Notes: generated by a model from the sequence alone, not told the origin. Shown: positions 1 to 8,760, numbered from the stretch's first letter. The stretch is 64,000 nucleotides of DNA from Deltaproteobacteria bacterium (GCA_020060215.1 JAGVAP010000082.1:155683-219682); one strand, 5' to 3'. Numbers and translations are program-made.

Positions 1-1305
1 AAGCCCTTGCCCGGTCCGAAGGGCGCCGAATTCATACGGTTGGACCGGGCCTATGTCTCGCCCTCGTACACCAGATATTATCCGCTCGTGGTGAAGAGCG
101 CGAGCGGGCTTTGGGTCAAAGACGTCGATGAGAATGTCTTTCTCGACTTTACCGCGGGGATCGCGGTTTGTGCGACCGGACACTGCCACCCCCGGGTCGT
201 CAAGGCGATCCAGGAGCAGGCCGAACTGCTCCTGCACATGTCGGGAACGGACTTCTATTATCCCCCGCAGGTGAGCCTTGCGGCCAAACTGGCGGAGTTG
301 GCCCCGGGTAAAGAGGAGAAAAAGATCTATTTCGGCAACTCGGGCGCCGAGGCCGTGGAGGCGGCGTTCAAGCTGGCCCGATGGCACAGCCGGCGCGAAC
401 TCAACATTGCGTTTTTCGGGGCCTTTCATGGCCGCACCATGGGCGCCCTTTCTCTGACGGCCAGCAAGACCATCCAAAAAAAGCACTACAACCCTCTGGT
501 ACCCGGCATCAGCCATATCCCGTATCCGGATTGTTATCGGTGCCCGTACAACCGTTGCTACCCGGGGTGCGGGACTGAATGTGTGGGTTGGCTCGAAAAC
601 ACGCTTTTTCAGACGACCATTCCACCTGAGGAGGTCGCGGCCATCTTCGTCGAGCCGATCCAGGGGGAGGGAGGGTATATCGTGCCGCCCCCGGAATTCC
701 ATCGGGAGCTCTTCCGGGTCGCGCGCAAGTACGGGATTCTCCTGGTGGCCGACGAGGTCCAGAGCGGCATGGGCAGGACCGGGAAGATGTTTGCGATGGA
801 GCACTTCGGCGTTGCCCCCGATATCATCGCGATTGCCAAGGGCATCGCGTCCGGCATGCCCCTCGGGGCGATGATTGCGCGCGCCGGGATCATGGACTGG
901 GAGGCCGGTTCGCACGCATCCACGTTCGGCGGGAACCCCGTCTCCTGTCAGGCGGCCCTGGCCACGATCTCCTTGCTGGAGGAAGGGCTCATCTCGAACG
1001 CGGAGATCCAGGGCGAACGTCTGCTGAGGGGGCTGAGGGAACTCCAGGAGAACCATGAATGCATGGGCGATGTCCGCGGAAAGGGGCTCATGGTCGGCGT
1101 CGAGCTCGTCAAGGACCGGGAGACCAAGGAGAGGGCCACGGAGCTTCGGACCAGGGTCATCAAGGGCGCCTATGAAAAAGGGCTGCTGCTCCTGGGATGC
1201 GGTCAGAATACCATCCGCTTCTGTCCGGCGCTGACGGTGAGCGCCGATGAGGTGGATGTCTGTCTGACCCTGTTCGAGCAGGTGCTGAGGGAGACGGCGG
1301 GTTGA
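1..1305 (+). CDS. class III (ornithine/GABA/lysine-type) aminotransferase, 5' end cut by window
   Basis: PLP-dependent class III aminotransferase. The frame is open to base 1, so the TTG at 7 is probably internal and the true start lies upstream. Seen: SGAEAVEAAFKLAR phosphate-binding region, VADEVQSGMGRTG with the PLP aspartate, and AKGIASGMPLGA with the Schiff-base lysine (codon 838-840). A cysteine-rich insert (CYRCPYNRCYPGCGTEC, about 540-580) resembles the insert of archaeal-type GABA/acetylornithine aminotransferases. An aldehyde dehydrogenase starts 36 bp downstream, which suggests omega-amino acid breakdown: the aminotransferase makes a semialdehyde and the dehydrogenase oxidises it. 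Substrate (GABA, lysine, ornithine) cannot be fixed from sequence. Confidence 0.85.
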   Translation, partial: KPLPGPKGAEFIRLDRAYVSPSYTRYYPLVVKSASGLWVKDVDENVFLDFTAGIAVCATGHCHPRVVKAIQEQAELLLHMSGTDFYYPPQVSLAAKLAELAPGKEEKKIYFGNSGAEAVEAAFKLARWHSRRELNIAFFGAFHGRTMGALSLTASKTIQKKHYNPLVPGISHIPYPDCYRCPYNRCYPGCGTECVGWLENTLFQTTIPPEEVAAIFVEPIQGEGGYIVPPPEFHRELFRVARKYGILLVADEVQSGMGRTGKMFAMEHFGVAPDIIAIAKGIASGMPLGAMIARAGIMDWEAGSHASTFGGNPVSCQAALATISLLEEGLISNAEIQGERLLRGLRELQENHECMGDVRGKGLMVGVELVKDRETKERATELRTRVIKGAYEKGLLLLGCGQNTIRFCPALTVSADEVDVCLTLFEQVLRETAG

Positions 1306-1341
1306 AGAGGAGAGAGGTCTGATCTTCCAGCGGGGGTCAAC

Positions 1342-2868
1342 ATGCATGCGGTTCTTGAAAAGCTTGGCCTGACGGGTGAGTTGCCCGGGGCGGGTGCAGG
1401 GTCCTGGTTTGAATGCCACGGCGAGGTCCTGGAATCCGTCTCGCCCGTTGACGGAAGCGCCATCGGGAGGGTCCGGTGCGCAGACCGGGAGGATTATGAG
1501 CGTGTGGCGAACCAGGCGGTATCGGCCTTCGAGGTCTGGCGCATGGTGCCCGCCCCCAGGAGGGGGGAGATCGTCCGGCAGATCGGAAACGCATTGCGGG
1601 CCCGCAAGGCAGAGCTTGGGGAGCTGGTCACTTTGGAGATGGGGAAGATCCGGGGAGAAGGGGAGGGAGAGGTCCAGGAGATGATCGACATCTCCGACTT
1701 CGCGGTGGGCCAGTCCCGCATGCTTTACGGCCTGAGCATGCACAGCGAGCGACCGCGGCATCGGATGTTTGAGCAGTGGCATCCGTTGGGGCCGATCGGG
1801 GTGATTACGACCTTCAACTTTCCGGTGGCCGTCTGGGCCTGGAACGCGATGATTGCGCTGGTTGCGGGAGATCCGGTCATCTGGAAACCCTCTTCCAAGA
1901 CCCCGTTATCGGCGATTGCAGCCATCCAGATCGCCTGGGAGGTGCTGAAAGAGAATCGGGTCCCGGAGGGGGTGCTGGGGATTGTGGTCGGAGGAAGGAG
2001 GCAGGTCGGAGATGTCCTGATCAGGGACGAAAGGGTGGTGCTCATCTCGGCCACGGGCAGCGCGGCCATGGGGAGGCATGTGGCCCGGGTGGTGGCAAAG
2101 AGGATGGGGAAGACGATCCTGGAGCTCAGCGGCAACAACGCCGTGATCGTCGCCCCCAGCGCCGATCTGGACCTCGCGGTCAGGGCCATCCTTTTTGCCG
2201 CAGTCGGGACCGCGGGCCAGCGCTGCACCACCACGCGCCGGGTGATCGCCCACAAGGACGTATACGATTCCCTCCGTGAAAGGCTCATCGATGCCTACAA
2301 GCAGGTCCGCGTGGGGAACCCCCTGGAGGAGTCCATCCTCATGGGCCCTCTGATCGATCGGTCCGCCGTGATGTCCATGCAGGAGGCCCTTGGGGAAGTC
2401 GAGAAGCAGGGCGGAAGGGTGCTTTACGGGGGCGAGGTGCTTCAGGGAGGGCTCTTCGACAGCGGCACCTATGTGCGCCCGTGCATCTGCGAGGCAGGGC
2501 CGGACATGCCCCTGATTCAGAAAGAGACCTTTGCGCCGGTCCTCTACCTGATGGCTTATGAGACCATCGAAGAGGCGATCCGCCATCAGAACAGCGTCTC
2601 TCAGGGTCTCTCCTCAGCGATCTTCACCAACGATCTCCGCGAGTCCGAGATCTTCCTCAGTCACCTGGGCAGCGACTGCGGCATCGCGAATGTCAACATA
2701 GGCACCTCGGGCGCCGAGATCGGCGGGGCCTTCGGCGGGGAAAAGGAGACGGGCGGCGGAAGGGAAGCCGGTTCCGATGTGTGGAAGAGTTACATGCGCC
2801 GGCAGACCTGCACGGTGAACTGGTCCAGGGAGCTGCCCCTCTCCCAAGGCATCCGCTTCGCTGTGTAG
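1342..2868 (+). CDS. aldehyde dehydrogenase, ALDH7 / aminoadipate-semialdehyde type
   Basis: NAD-dependent aldehyde dehydrogenase of 508 aa, normal for the family. The TTFNFPVAVWAWN stretch and the GQRCTTTRR active site match ALDH7 (alpha-aminoadipic semialdehyde dehydrogenase, antiquitin/AmaB) better than generic ALDHs. Catalytic Cys is residue 295; the general-base Glu is in ELSGNNA at about 261. The GGEKETGGGREAGSD stretch near the C-terminus is also ALDH7-like. It follows the aminotransferase by 36 bp on the same strand, so the pair is probably one operon for a diamine or lysine degradation step. That pathway is inferred from pairing only. Confidence 0.88.
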   Translation: MHAVLEKLGLTGELPGAGAGSWFECHGEVLESVSPVDGSAIGRVRCADREDYERVANQAVSAFEVWRMVPAPRRGEIVRQIGNALRARKAELGELVTLEMGKIRGEGEGEVQEMIDISDFAVGQSRMLYGLSMHSERPRHRMFEQWHPLGPIGVITTFNFPVAVWAWNAMIALVAGDPVIWKPSSKTPLSAIAAIQIAWEVLKENRVPEGVLGIVVGGRRQVGDVLIRDERVVLISATGSAAMGRHVARVVAKRMGKTILELSGNNAVIVAPSADLDLAVRAILFAAVGTAGQRCTTTRRVIAHKDVYDSLRERLIDAYKQVRVGNPLEESILMGPLIDRSAVMSMQEALGEVEKQGGRVLYGGEVLQGGLFDSGTYVRPCICEAGPDMPLIQKETFAPVLYLMAYETIEEAIRHQNSVSQGLSSAIFTNDLRESEIFLSHLGSDCGIANVNIGTSGAEIGGAFGGEKETGGGREAGSDVWKSYMRRQTCTVNWSRELPLSQGIRFAV

Positions 2869-2901
2869 GTTGATGAAAAACGCCCCTCTGGCGGCGTTGA
2901 G

Positions 2902-2962
2902 CCCTCGTCCTGGCGAGCCGCAGGCGAGCGGTCGTCCCCTAGCGCAGCGGTCCTCCCTCGGT
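2902..2962. repeat. dispersed palindromic repeat, family C, copy 1
   Basis: Contains the recurring core CCGCAGGYGAGCGGTCGTCC followed by an AGCGCAGCGG segment. The same core is at about 26648, 29675 and, inverted, 48680. It overlaps the last codons and TAG stop (2939-2941) of the DUF72 gene. Confidence 0.75.
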
Positions 2963-3652
2963 GAACTGAAGAGCCACCTGCGGGGCGAGACCCGCCTCGT
3001 CGTGCTTGATGTAGAGGTACACGTCTTCTGCCGCATTCACGCCTTGATCGATCTTCCTCCGGAGGGCTTCCATCTCCTCCGTCGAATAGGGCGGCTCCTT
3101 CCTGATGCGGACGTATACATGCTTTGCGGTCACGGGCGGGATTGCGTCCCTGATCTCCCATTCGGCGTTGCACAGGGCCACGCCGGCCTTCCGGAGCAGG
3201 TCCATCGTTTCCGGCCCGTCCCAGGAGGGGTGGCGGAACTCAAAGGAGAACGGTTGGTCCTGGGGCAGCTCGTCCAGGACCTGTTTCAGTAGGTTGTGAT
3301 CGGCCCGGAAGGATGGCGGCAGCTGGAAGAGCACGACCCCGAGGCGCGGCCCCAGGAGCTCCAGTGAACTCAGGAAGTCGTAGACGTACGAATCGATCCC
3401 CTTGAGCCTCCTGATGTGCGTGACGGACTGATGCATCTTGAAGGCGAAACGGAAGGACTCGGGGGTCTCCGCAGCCCACTTCTCGACGGTGGTCGGCCTC
3501 GGAAAATGGCGGAAGGTGTAATTGATCTCCACGGTCGGGAGCCTGGAGGCATAGTAACGGAGGAAATCCTTGGCGGGCGTCTTCTCGGGGTAGAACGTCC
3601 CCACCCACTCCTTCAGGCTGTAGCTCGATGTGCCGACGTATACTTGTCCCAC
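2939..3652 (-). CDS. DUF72 (YecE-like) protein
   Basis: 237-aa TIM-barrel-like DUF72 protein, full length for the family. Seen: N-terminal YVGTSSYSLKEWVGTFYP, the VEINYTFRHFP stretch, FKMHQSVTH, and FEFRHPSWD. Biochemical function of DUF72 is not established, so none is assigned. The last residues (TEGGPLR) and the stop are encoded by a dispersed family C repeat, so the native C-terminus may have been replaced. It converges on the aldehyde dehydrogenase gene. Confidence 0.9.
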   Translation of the reverse strand: MGQVYVGTSSYSLKEWVGTFYPEKTPAKDFLRYYASRLPTVEINYTFRHFPRPTTVEKWAAETPESFRFAFKMHQSVTHIRRLKGIDSYVYDFLSSLELLGPRLGVVLFQLPPSFRADHNLLKQVLDELPQDQPFSFEFRHPSWDGPETMDLLRKAGVALCNAEWEIRDAIPPVTAKHVYVRIRKEPPYSTEEMEALRRKIDQGVNAAEDVYLYIKHDEAGLAPQVALQFTEGGPLR

Positions 3653-3783
3653 AATGAACCATGACCTCCTCGTAGAAGTAGGATAAGGTTAAATCCGTTC
3701 GAGTCAAAGGGGCCTTTCCTTGGTCGAGAGACCCGGCATCATGCAACTGGCTATCTTTCGTGGCTGATCTGCGTAGCCATGGT

Positions 3784-4135
3784 TCAATGCAGTGCTGCTG
3801 CTGATGAACAAGGATGTCGGCGCCGCTCGGCCTGGATGGGCGTGGGTGCAAAGGGAAACCATGATCAGGCTGATGGGGGGAACATCGGGATGGCCGGGTG
3901 CCTTTTCTTCGGCTCTTTTGCGTCAGGTCCAGGGTATGCCGCATTTCCGATTGCCGGCATCCTGCTCAAAAGGGGGGCAGGTTTTCAAACGTGCTTATCT
4001 TTATCGGGGCATGGTCGACCACCAAGATTCCTTTGCTGCTGTTCGAGTCCCCTTTCGATGGGATGGAAGTTCATGCTGGTCAGGTTGGGCCTCAGCCTTA
4101 TCGGAATCATGGTGGTCGCCCACGTCATGGACTGA
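3784..4135 (+). pseudogene. frameshifted relic of a small permease (ArsP/DUF318-like), C-terminal half
   Basis: No single frame is open with sense, but three frames in succession give one coherent membrane protein tail. Frame 3 gives RETMIRLMGGTSGWPG. Frame 2 (about 3930-3990) gives GPGYAAFPIAGILLKRGAGF. Frame 1 (about 3990-4060) gives NVLIFIGAWSTTKIPLLLFE. Frame 2 again gives SMGWKFMLVRLGLSLIGIMV ending in a TGA at 4133-4135. This is the order expected in the ~165-aa putative permease family (ETI..LIG..SGW.G, P.FVAFPLAAALLK.GA). At least three frameshifts make it non-functional as read. The N-terminal half is not recognisable in 3653-3783. Confidence 0.7.
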
Positions 4136-4212
4136 GCTCAGAGGAAAAGACGATCATCTACCAAAAGGCGGTATTTGCTGCAGCAAAGCTCGCTCTCGGC
4201 CGAGGAGGGGGG

Positions 4213-5580
4213 ATGCAGTCATCTTCGCAAGGTCATCCGATCAATACTCCGGTTTCTGATTCCCCACCGACGCCTCACCCCACCTTCATGCAAGCGCTGC
4301 GGTTCTGGCTGAAGCTCGGGTTCATCAGCTTCGGAGGCCCTACCGGCCAGATCGCCATCATGCAGCAGGAAGTGGTCGAGAGAAGGCGATGGGTCAGCAC
4401 GGAGCGATTCCTCAACGCGCTGAACTACTGCATGCTCCTGCCCGGGCCGGAGGCCCAGCAACTGGCCGTCTATATCGGCTGGCTGCTGCACAGAACGGCG
4501 GGGGGGATCGTGGCGGGATCTCTTTTCGTGATCCCCTCCATGTTCGTCCTCTTCGGCCTCAGCTATGTCTATGCGGTTTACGGGAACATCGAGTGGATCG
4601 GATCCATCTTCTCTGGCCTGAAGCCCGCCGTCATCGCGGTGGTTGCCGCCGCAGTGATCAGGATCGGCAGGAAAGCGCTCAAGAACAACGTCATGGTAGC
4701 CATGGCGGCCCTCTCCTTTGTGGCCATCTTCTTTTTCAAAGTCCCTTTCCCGGCAATCGTGATCGGCGCCGGTCTGATCGGGCTTGGCGGGGGAATGGTC
4801 CTGCCGCAGATCTTTGCCGAGCAGAAGGGCCGGCGATCGGCCGTGACCGAAGACGGCCATGTGGTGATCTGCGAAGACCCGGCGGAGTGCCACATCAATC
4901 CCTCGATCAGGAGGAGCATCCTCCTGATCCTAGTATTCGGTCTGTTCTGGGGAGCGCCGATTTGGGCTCTCCATGGTTTCGACGGGGCTCCGGTCTTCTT
5001 CAGGGAAGGGCTTTTCTTCACCAAGTCTGCGTTCCTCACCTTCGGGGGCGCATACGCTGTGCTCCCCTATATTGCCCAGGCCGGGGTAGAGCAGTACGGA
5101 TGGCTCAGCGGTCCGCAGATGATCGACGGCCTTGGCCTGGCGGAGACAACACCAGGACCACTCATCATGGTGGTTCAATTCATCGGTTTCCTGGCCGGGT
5201 GGAACTACCCTGGCGTCCTGAGCCCTCTCGGAGGGGCCGTACTCGGATCGCTGGTCGCCACGTATTTCACCTTCCTGCCCTGCTTCTTCTTCATCTTCAT
5301 CGGGGCGCCCTACATCGAAAAGCTCAGGGGAAGTCTCAAACTCACAGCCGCCCTCTCCAGCATCACCGCGGCGGTCGTGGGGGTGGTACTCAACCTCGCG
5401 GTCTGGTTCGGGATGCAGGTGCTGTTTCCCTCGGGAGCGGCCTTCAATGGGTTCGGCGCGATCCTTGCCCTCGCATCCTTTATAGCGATTCAGTGGGGAA
5501 AAGTCGGTGTCGTCACCGTCATCCTGGGTGCAGCGGGGGTGGGGCTTATTCGTTTTCTGGCGACTGCGGCCTTCTCATAA
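4213..5580 (+). CDS. chrA: chromate transporter, two-domain (CHR family)
   Basis: 455-aa polytopic inner-membrane protein made of two CHR repeats. The first half carries GFISFGGPTGQIAIMQ and LLPGPEAQQLAVYIGW. The second carries SAFLTFGGAYAVLPYI and LAETTPGPLIMVVQFIGF. These FGG and PGP signatures define the family, which exports chromate in characterised members (substrate not proven here). The frame is open from 3898, but the upstream part is the permease relic. ATG 4213 with GAGGAGGGG just upstream is the sensible start. The domains are joined by a hydrophilic linker near residues 200-235. Confidence 0.9.
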   Translation: MQSSSQGHPINTPVSDSPPTPHPTFMQALRFWLKLGFISFGGPTGQIAIMQQEVVERRRWVSTERFLNALNYCMLLPGPEAQQLAVYIGWLLHRTAGGIVAGSLFVIPSMFVLFGLSYVYAVYGNIEWIGSIFSGLKPAVIAVVAAAVIRIGRKALKNNVMVAMAALSFVAIFFFKVPFPAIVIGAGLIGLGGGMVLPQIFAEQKGRRSAVTEDGHVVICEDPAECHINPSIRRSILLILVFGLFWGAPIWALHGFDGAPVFFREGLFFTKSAFLTFGGAYAVLPYIAQAGVEQYGWLSGPQMIDGLGLAETTPGPLIMVVQFIGFLAGWNYPGVLSPLGGAVLGSLVATYFTFLPCFFFIFIGAPYIEKLRGSLKLTAALSSITAAVVGVVLNLAVWFGMQVLFPSGAAFNGFGAILALASFIAIQWGKVGVVTVILGAAGVGLIRFLATAAFS

Positions 5581-5598
5581 CAAAGGCGACACAGCGGG

Positions 5599-6710
5599 AC
5601 AGGGGGACGTTGTTTCATTGTTGACAAGCTGGCGCTCTCCTGCTATTTGAAGCCCCATGCCTCGCCAATCTCGCATCGACGCCGCCGGCGCACTGCATCA
5701 CATCACCATCCGAGGAATCGAACGGAGGCGGATCTTTGTCGATGACCAAGACCGTGAGGATTTTATTGAGCGGCTCTCCCAACTCCTGCAAGAGACCAAG
5801 ACGCTGTGTTACGCATGGGCGCTGATGAGCAACCATGTGCATCTTCTCCTCCGTACGGGTATTTCCCCGATTGCATCGATCATGCGTCGTCTCCTGACGG
5901 GGTACGCTGTGGGGTTCAACCGGAGGCACCGCAGGTACGGTCACCTTTTTCAAAACCGCTACAAATCCATCCTTTGCGAGGAAGACCCTTATCTCCAACA
6001 GCTCGTTGCCTACATACACCTCAACCCTGTCAGGGCTGGAATGGTGGAAGATATCGCGACATTGAAAGCATACCCGTTCACCGGTCACAGTGCGTTGATG
6101 GGCAAAATGCTTCGGCCCTGGCAGGATACGGAATTTGTACTGGCGCTCTTCGGCGGGACCCTTTCAGAGGCTAGGAGAAGCCTTCAGGAGTATCTATCGA
6201 AGTGGTCAACCAGGGGACGATGTCCCGAGTTGACGGGTGGAGGACTGATCCGTTCGGCCGGTGGCTGGCATGCAGTCAAAGAGGCGTATCGCGATGGAAT
6301 ACGCATCAGTAGCGACGAGCGGATTCTGGGGAGCAGCGATTTTGTCGAAACCACATTAAAGCACTCCGGTGAAGTGTATGGTCAGAGGCTGCGGATGAAA
6401 GCAGCGGGCACAGATCTTACCGCCCTGGTTGGTGCTGTCTGCGGTCACCTCCAAGTCGGAGAAAAGGAATTGGAGAGCACCACACGACGACTTGAAGTCG
6501 CCCGGGCTCGCGCTCTGGTCAGCCATATTGCAACCCGGGAGTTGTCGATCGCCGGAAGCGAAGTAGCGCGCCGATTTCACATTGACCGTTCCGCCGTCAG
6601 CAGGGCAGCGCATCGGGTACTTAATGATCCCGACCTCACTAAAGCTGCCAGGGCCATTCTTGCTATGCTCCAATCGGTCGCAAGTCAACGATGAAACAAC
6701 GTCCCCCTGT
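5599..6710 (+). mobile_element. RAYT unit: transposase gene between 27-bp inverted repeats
   Basis: Left repeat 5599-5625 and right repeat 6684-6710 are inverted copies with 26 of 27 positions identical (core CAGGGGGACGTTGTTTCAT). The right copy contains the stop codon of the transposase gene. The left copy ends in TTGAC, which supplies most of a -35 box (TTGACA 5621-5626) with an extended -10 (TGCTATTTG) 17 bp on. So the terminal repeats also serve as promoter and gene end. The unit is 1112 bp, between the chromate transporter and the PPC gene. Confidence 0.8.
5657..6694 (+). CDS. REP-associated tyrosine transposase (RAYT, Y1/IS200-like) with C-terminal DnaA-like domain
   Basis: 345 aa. Residues 1-150 are a Y1 HUH transposase. 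SNHVHLLL holds the HUH pair at His60 and His62. RYGHLFQNRYKS and EEDPYLQQLVAYIHLNPVRA follow, with the nucleophile expected among the tyrosines near 112-119. Residues about 255-340 resemble DnaA domain IV, with a helix-turn-helix (SEVARRFHIDRSAVSRAAHRV). This makes it longer than RAYTs of about 170-220 aa. It is intact and flanked by matching inverted repeats, so it may still act in cis on such repeats. Related enzymes cut single-stranded REP hairpins; that activity here is inferred. Confidence 0.9.
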   Translation: MPRQSRIDAAGALHHITIRGIERRRIFVDDQDREDFIERLSQLLQETKTLCYAWALMSNHVHLLLRTGISPIASIMRRLLTGYAVGFNRRHRRYGHLFQNRYKSILCEEDPYLQQLVAYIHLNPVRAGMVEDIATLKAYPFTGHSALMGKMLRPWQDTEFVLALFGGTLSEARRSLQEYLSKWSTRGRCPELTGGGLIRSAGGWHAVKEAYRDGIRISSDERILGSSDFVETTLKHSGEVYGQRLRMKAAGTDLTALVGAVCGHLQVGEKELESTTRRLEVARARALVSHIATRELSIAGSEVARRFHIDRSAVSRAAHRVLNDPDLTKAARAILAMLQSVASQR

Positions 6711-6724
6711 GAGAGGGTTTTTGG

Positions 6725-7168
6725 ATGAGGTACTCTGAGGCCAGATCGGGTCGCGTGTTCATCCTCCGTTTGGAGGATGGGGATGTTCTGCACGAATCGA
6801 TCGAATCCTTTGCCCGGGAAAAGGGTATTCGGGGCGCGGCCGCTATTGTCCTGGGCGGAGCGGATGAGGGGAGCAGGCTGGTGGTCGGTCCTGAGCAGGC
6901 CCGAGCCTTCCCTGTGGTCGCCATGGAACAGATCCTTCGGGGAGTTCACGAGGTCGCGGGGGTAGGTACCCTCTTCCCCAACCAGGAAGGGAGACCGGTC
7001 CTTCACATGCACATAGGCTGCGGACGCCGGGGTGCTGCCGTGGTCGGTTGCGTCCGGCGAGGGGTCCGGGTCTGGCAGGTCATGGAAGTCGTCCTCCTTG
7101 AGATCGTCGAGAGCACCGCATATCGAATGCTCGACGAGAACACGGGTTTTGAAATGCTCCAGCCGTGA
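6725..7168 (+). CDS. PPC/DUF296 domain protein
   Basis: 147-aa single-domain protein of the PPC (plants and prokaryotes conserved) fold. Seen: RVFILRLEDGDVLHESIESFAREKGI at the N-terminus, the GGADEGSRLV strand, and RPVLHMHIGCGRRG, which corresponds to the metal-site HxHxG motif of bacterial DUF296 proteins. Role unknown; bacterial members are small trimeric proteins and some are annotated as DNA-binding. An MFS gene follows 10 bp later on the same strand, so the two are probably co-transcribed. The start lies just after the right repeat of the RAYT unit, so the gene may have lost its original upstream region. Confidence 0.85.
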   Translation: MRYSEARSGRVFILRLEDGDVLHESIESFAREKGIRGAAAIVLGGADEGSRLVVGPEQARAFPVVAMEQILRGVHEVAGVGTLFPNQEGRPVLHMHIGCGRRGAAVVGCVRRGVRVWQVMEVVLLEIVESTAYRMLDENTGFEMLQP

Positions 7169-7178
7169 GACTCGATTC

Positions 7179-8417
7179 ATGAACGCAAAGGAAGGCGTCC
7201 CGGGGAAGGTGTCCTACGCCAGGCTGCAGTTGCTGGTGTTCTCCCTGGTCACCGCGGCGTTCACCACCATCTATATCACCCAGCCGGTGCTGCCGATCCT
7301 GCAGACGGAGTTCGGAGTGGGGGAGACCGAGGCGTCTCTCACCATCTCAGCCGTGATCTTCGGAATGGCCCTCTCGAACCTCCCTTTGGGACGGGCGGCC
7401 GACCGATTCCCGGTCAGACCGATCATCGCTATCGGCGGTGCAGTCATCGCCCTCTGCAATATCGTCAGCGCAATCACCGGCAGCATATCGGTCTTGATCG
7501 GTACCCGTTTCATCCAAGGCCTTTTCGTCCCCTGTTTGACCACCTGTGTAGCAGCCTACCTTGCCAGGACCGTCCCGGTCGATCGTCTTAACGTATTCAT
7601 GGGCTTCTATATTTCCGCGACCGTGACCGGAGGTCTGGGAGGCCGACTGCTGGGCGGGTTCATCCATCCTCCGCTTCATTGGCGGTACGCATTCGTCACT
7701 GCGGCCGCCTTTCTGCTGGCGGCCACAATGGCGGCAATCCTCCTCCTGCCCAGAGAGAAAGGAGGGGACACCGCGGAGACCGGATCTCACGGGTTTCTGG
7801 ACCTGATCGTCCGACCGGACCTGCTCCGCATCTACATGGTGGCCTTTTCCGCCTTCTTTGTATTCTCCTCGGTCTTCAACTACCTGCCCTTCTATCTCTC
7901 CGGCCCTGCTTTTGGAGTCTCCACGGGGATCATTACCATGCTTTACTTGACCTACCTCATCGGCGTATTCATGGGACCCCTTGCGGGGAAGCTCTGCAAC
8001 CGCCACGGGAATGGCCCTGTGATGGCCTCGGGCGCCATCCTGTTTGCGGCAGCGCTTGGAATCACTTCCATCGAGACCGTGCCGGCCGTCGCGATCGGAC
8101 TGGCAGGGGTTTGCGCAGGCTTCTTCGCCATTCATGCATCGGCGGCAGGGTCACTGAACCGGCGGCTCAGTTCGAGCAGAGGACGCGCGAATTCCCTCTA
8201 TGTCCTGGGTTACTACCTCGGGGGATTTGCCGGCATCAACCTGGTGGGAACCCTTTACACGCATTTTGGCTGGGCGGCGACCATCCTGTCGGGGCTGATC
8301 ATGCTCTCGATTCCCTTCGGGAGCGGTCTCTGGGAATTCATCCATAGGGGACCAGCTCACCGCCGAAGATATGGTCCGGCAGGTCATCGAGTTCATTCTA
8401 TTGATGATCGCCGATAG
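7179..8417 (+). CDS. MFS transporter, YnfM/Bcr-like
   Basis: 412-aa major facilitator with about 12 hydrophobic segments. The first starts at LQLLVFSLVTAAFTTIYITQPVLPILQTEF, and the loop 2-3 signature GRAADRFPVRPI follows. A TGGLGGRLLGG segment lies in the middle. YnfM-like proteins have this arrangement and are drug/solute antiporters, but the substrate here is unknown. ATG 7179 is chosen because the upstream in-frame extension is the shadow of the PPC gene. The C-terminal tail after GLWEFI is short and basic. Confidence 0.85.
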   Translation: MNAKEGVPGKVSYARLQLLVFSLVTAAFTTIYITQPVLPILQTEFGVGETEASLTISAVIFGMALSNLPLGRAADRFPVRPIIAIGGAVIALCNIVSAITGSISVLIGTRFIQGLFVPCLTTCVAAYLARTVPVDRLNVFMGFYISATVTGGLGGRLLGGFIHPPLHWRYAFVTAAAFLLAATMAAILLLPREKGGDTAETGSHGFLDLIVRPDLLRIYMVAFSAFFVFSSVFNYLPFYLSGPAFGVSTGIITMLYLTYLIGVFMGPLAGKLCNRHGNGPVMASGAILFAAALGITSIETVPAVAIGLAGVCAGFFAIHASAAGSLNRRLSSSRGRANSLYVLGYYLGGFAGINLVGTLYTHFGWAATILSGLIMLSIPFGSGLWEFIHRGPAHRRRYGPAGHRVHSIDDRR

Positions 8418-8760
8418 TACCGCCACCCCAGCCTTCCATCGGAAGACGCGCTTCGAAATGCTCCGGCCTTACAAGGTGCCTACAATCATGAGACAGGCAC
8501 CCCATTTCTAAAGAGGTTGGTCTATGATGATCTTGTGCTCATTGACGGAAATCGTGGGCAGGGTTAAGAAACACCCGCCCTACATGTCCGGAGTCCGGTT
8601 TTCGCCGGTATGACGAAACGAGGCCACATCGAGCGTTTGCGGACGGGCACAATTTTCAGGAGGGGGAGCTTTGCCTCCCCACGTGGAGGCCCAAGGCCCG
8701 CGTGCATTGGGGGCGGGTGTTTTGCAGGATGATGGGCATTTGGGTCTTGGAGGATCTCTT
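8418..8760. other. intergenic region with nested palindromes
   Basis: 343 bp without a gene. A 12-bp perfect inverted repeat (AAACACCCGCCC at 8569-8580, its complement at 8711-8722) encloses 130 bp. Inside are the family D palindrome (8595-8619) and a GGGGGAG...CTCCCC hairpin at about 8661-8680. It looks like accumulated repeat sequence. No tRNA or small ORF with a ribosome-binding site was seen. Confidence 0.5.
8595..8619 (+). repeat. dispersed palindromic repeat, family D, copy 1
   Basis: 25-bp element containing a CCGG...CCGG palindrome. Its reverse complement is found at 58886-58910 with 24 of 25 positions identical, 50 kb away. Confidence 0.75.

Noticed and set aside
3898..4212. N-terminal extension of the chromate transporter
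   Set aside because: The extension is the permease relic; ATG 4213 has a strong ribosome-binding site and the transporter fold begins after it.
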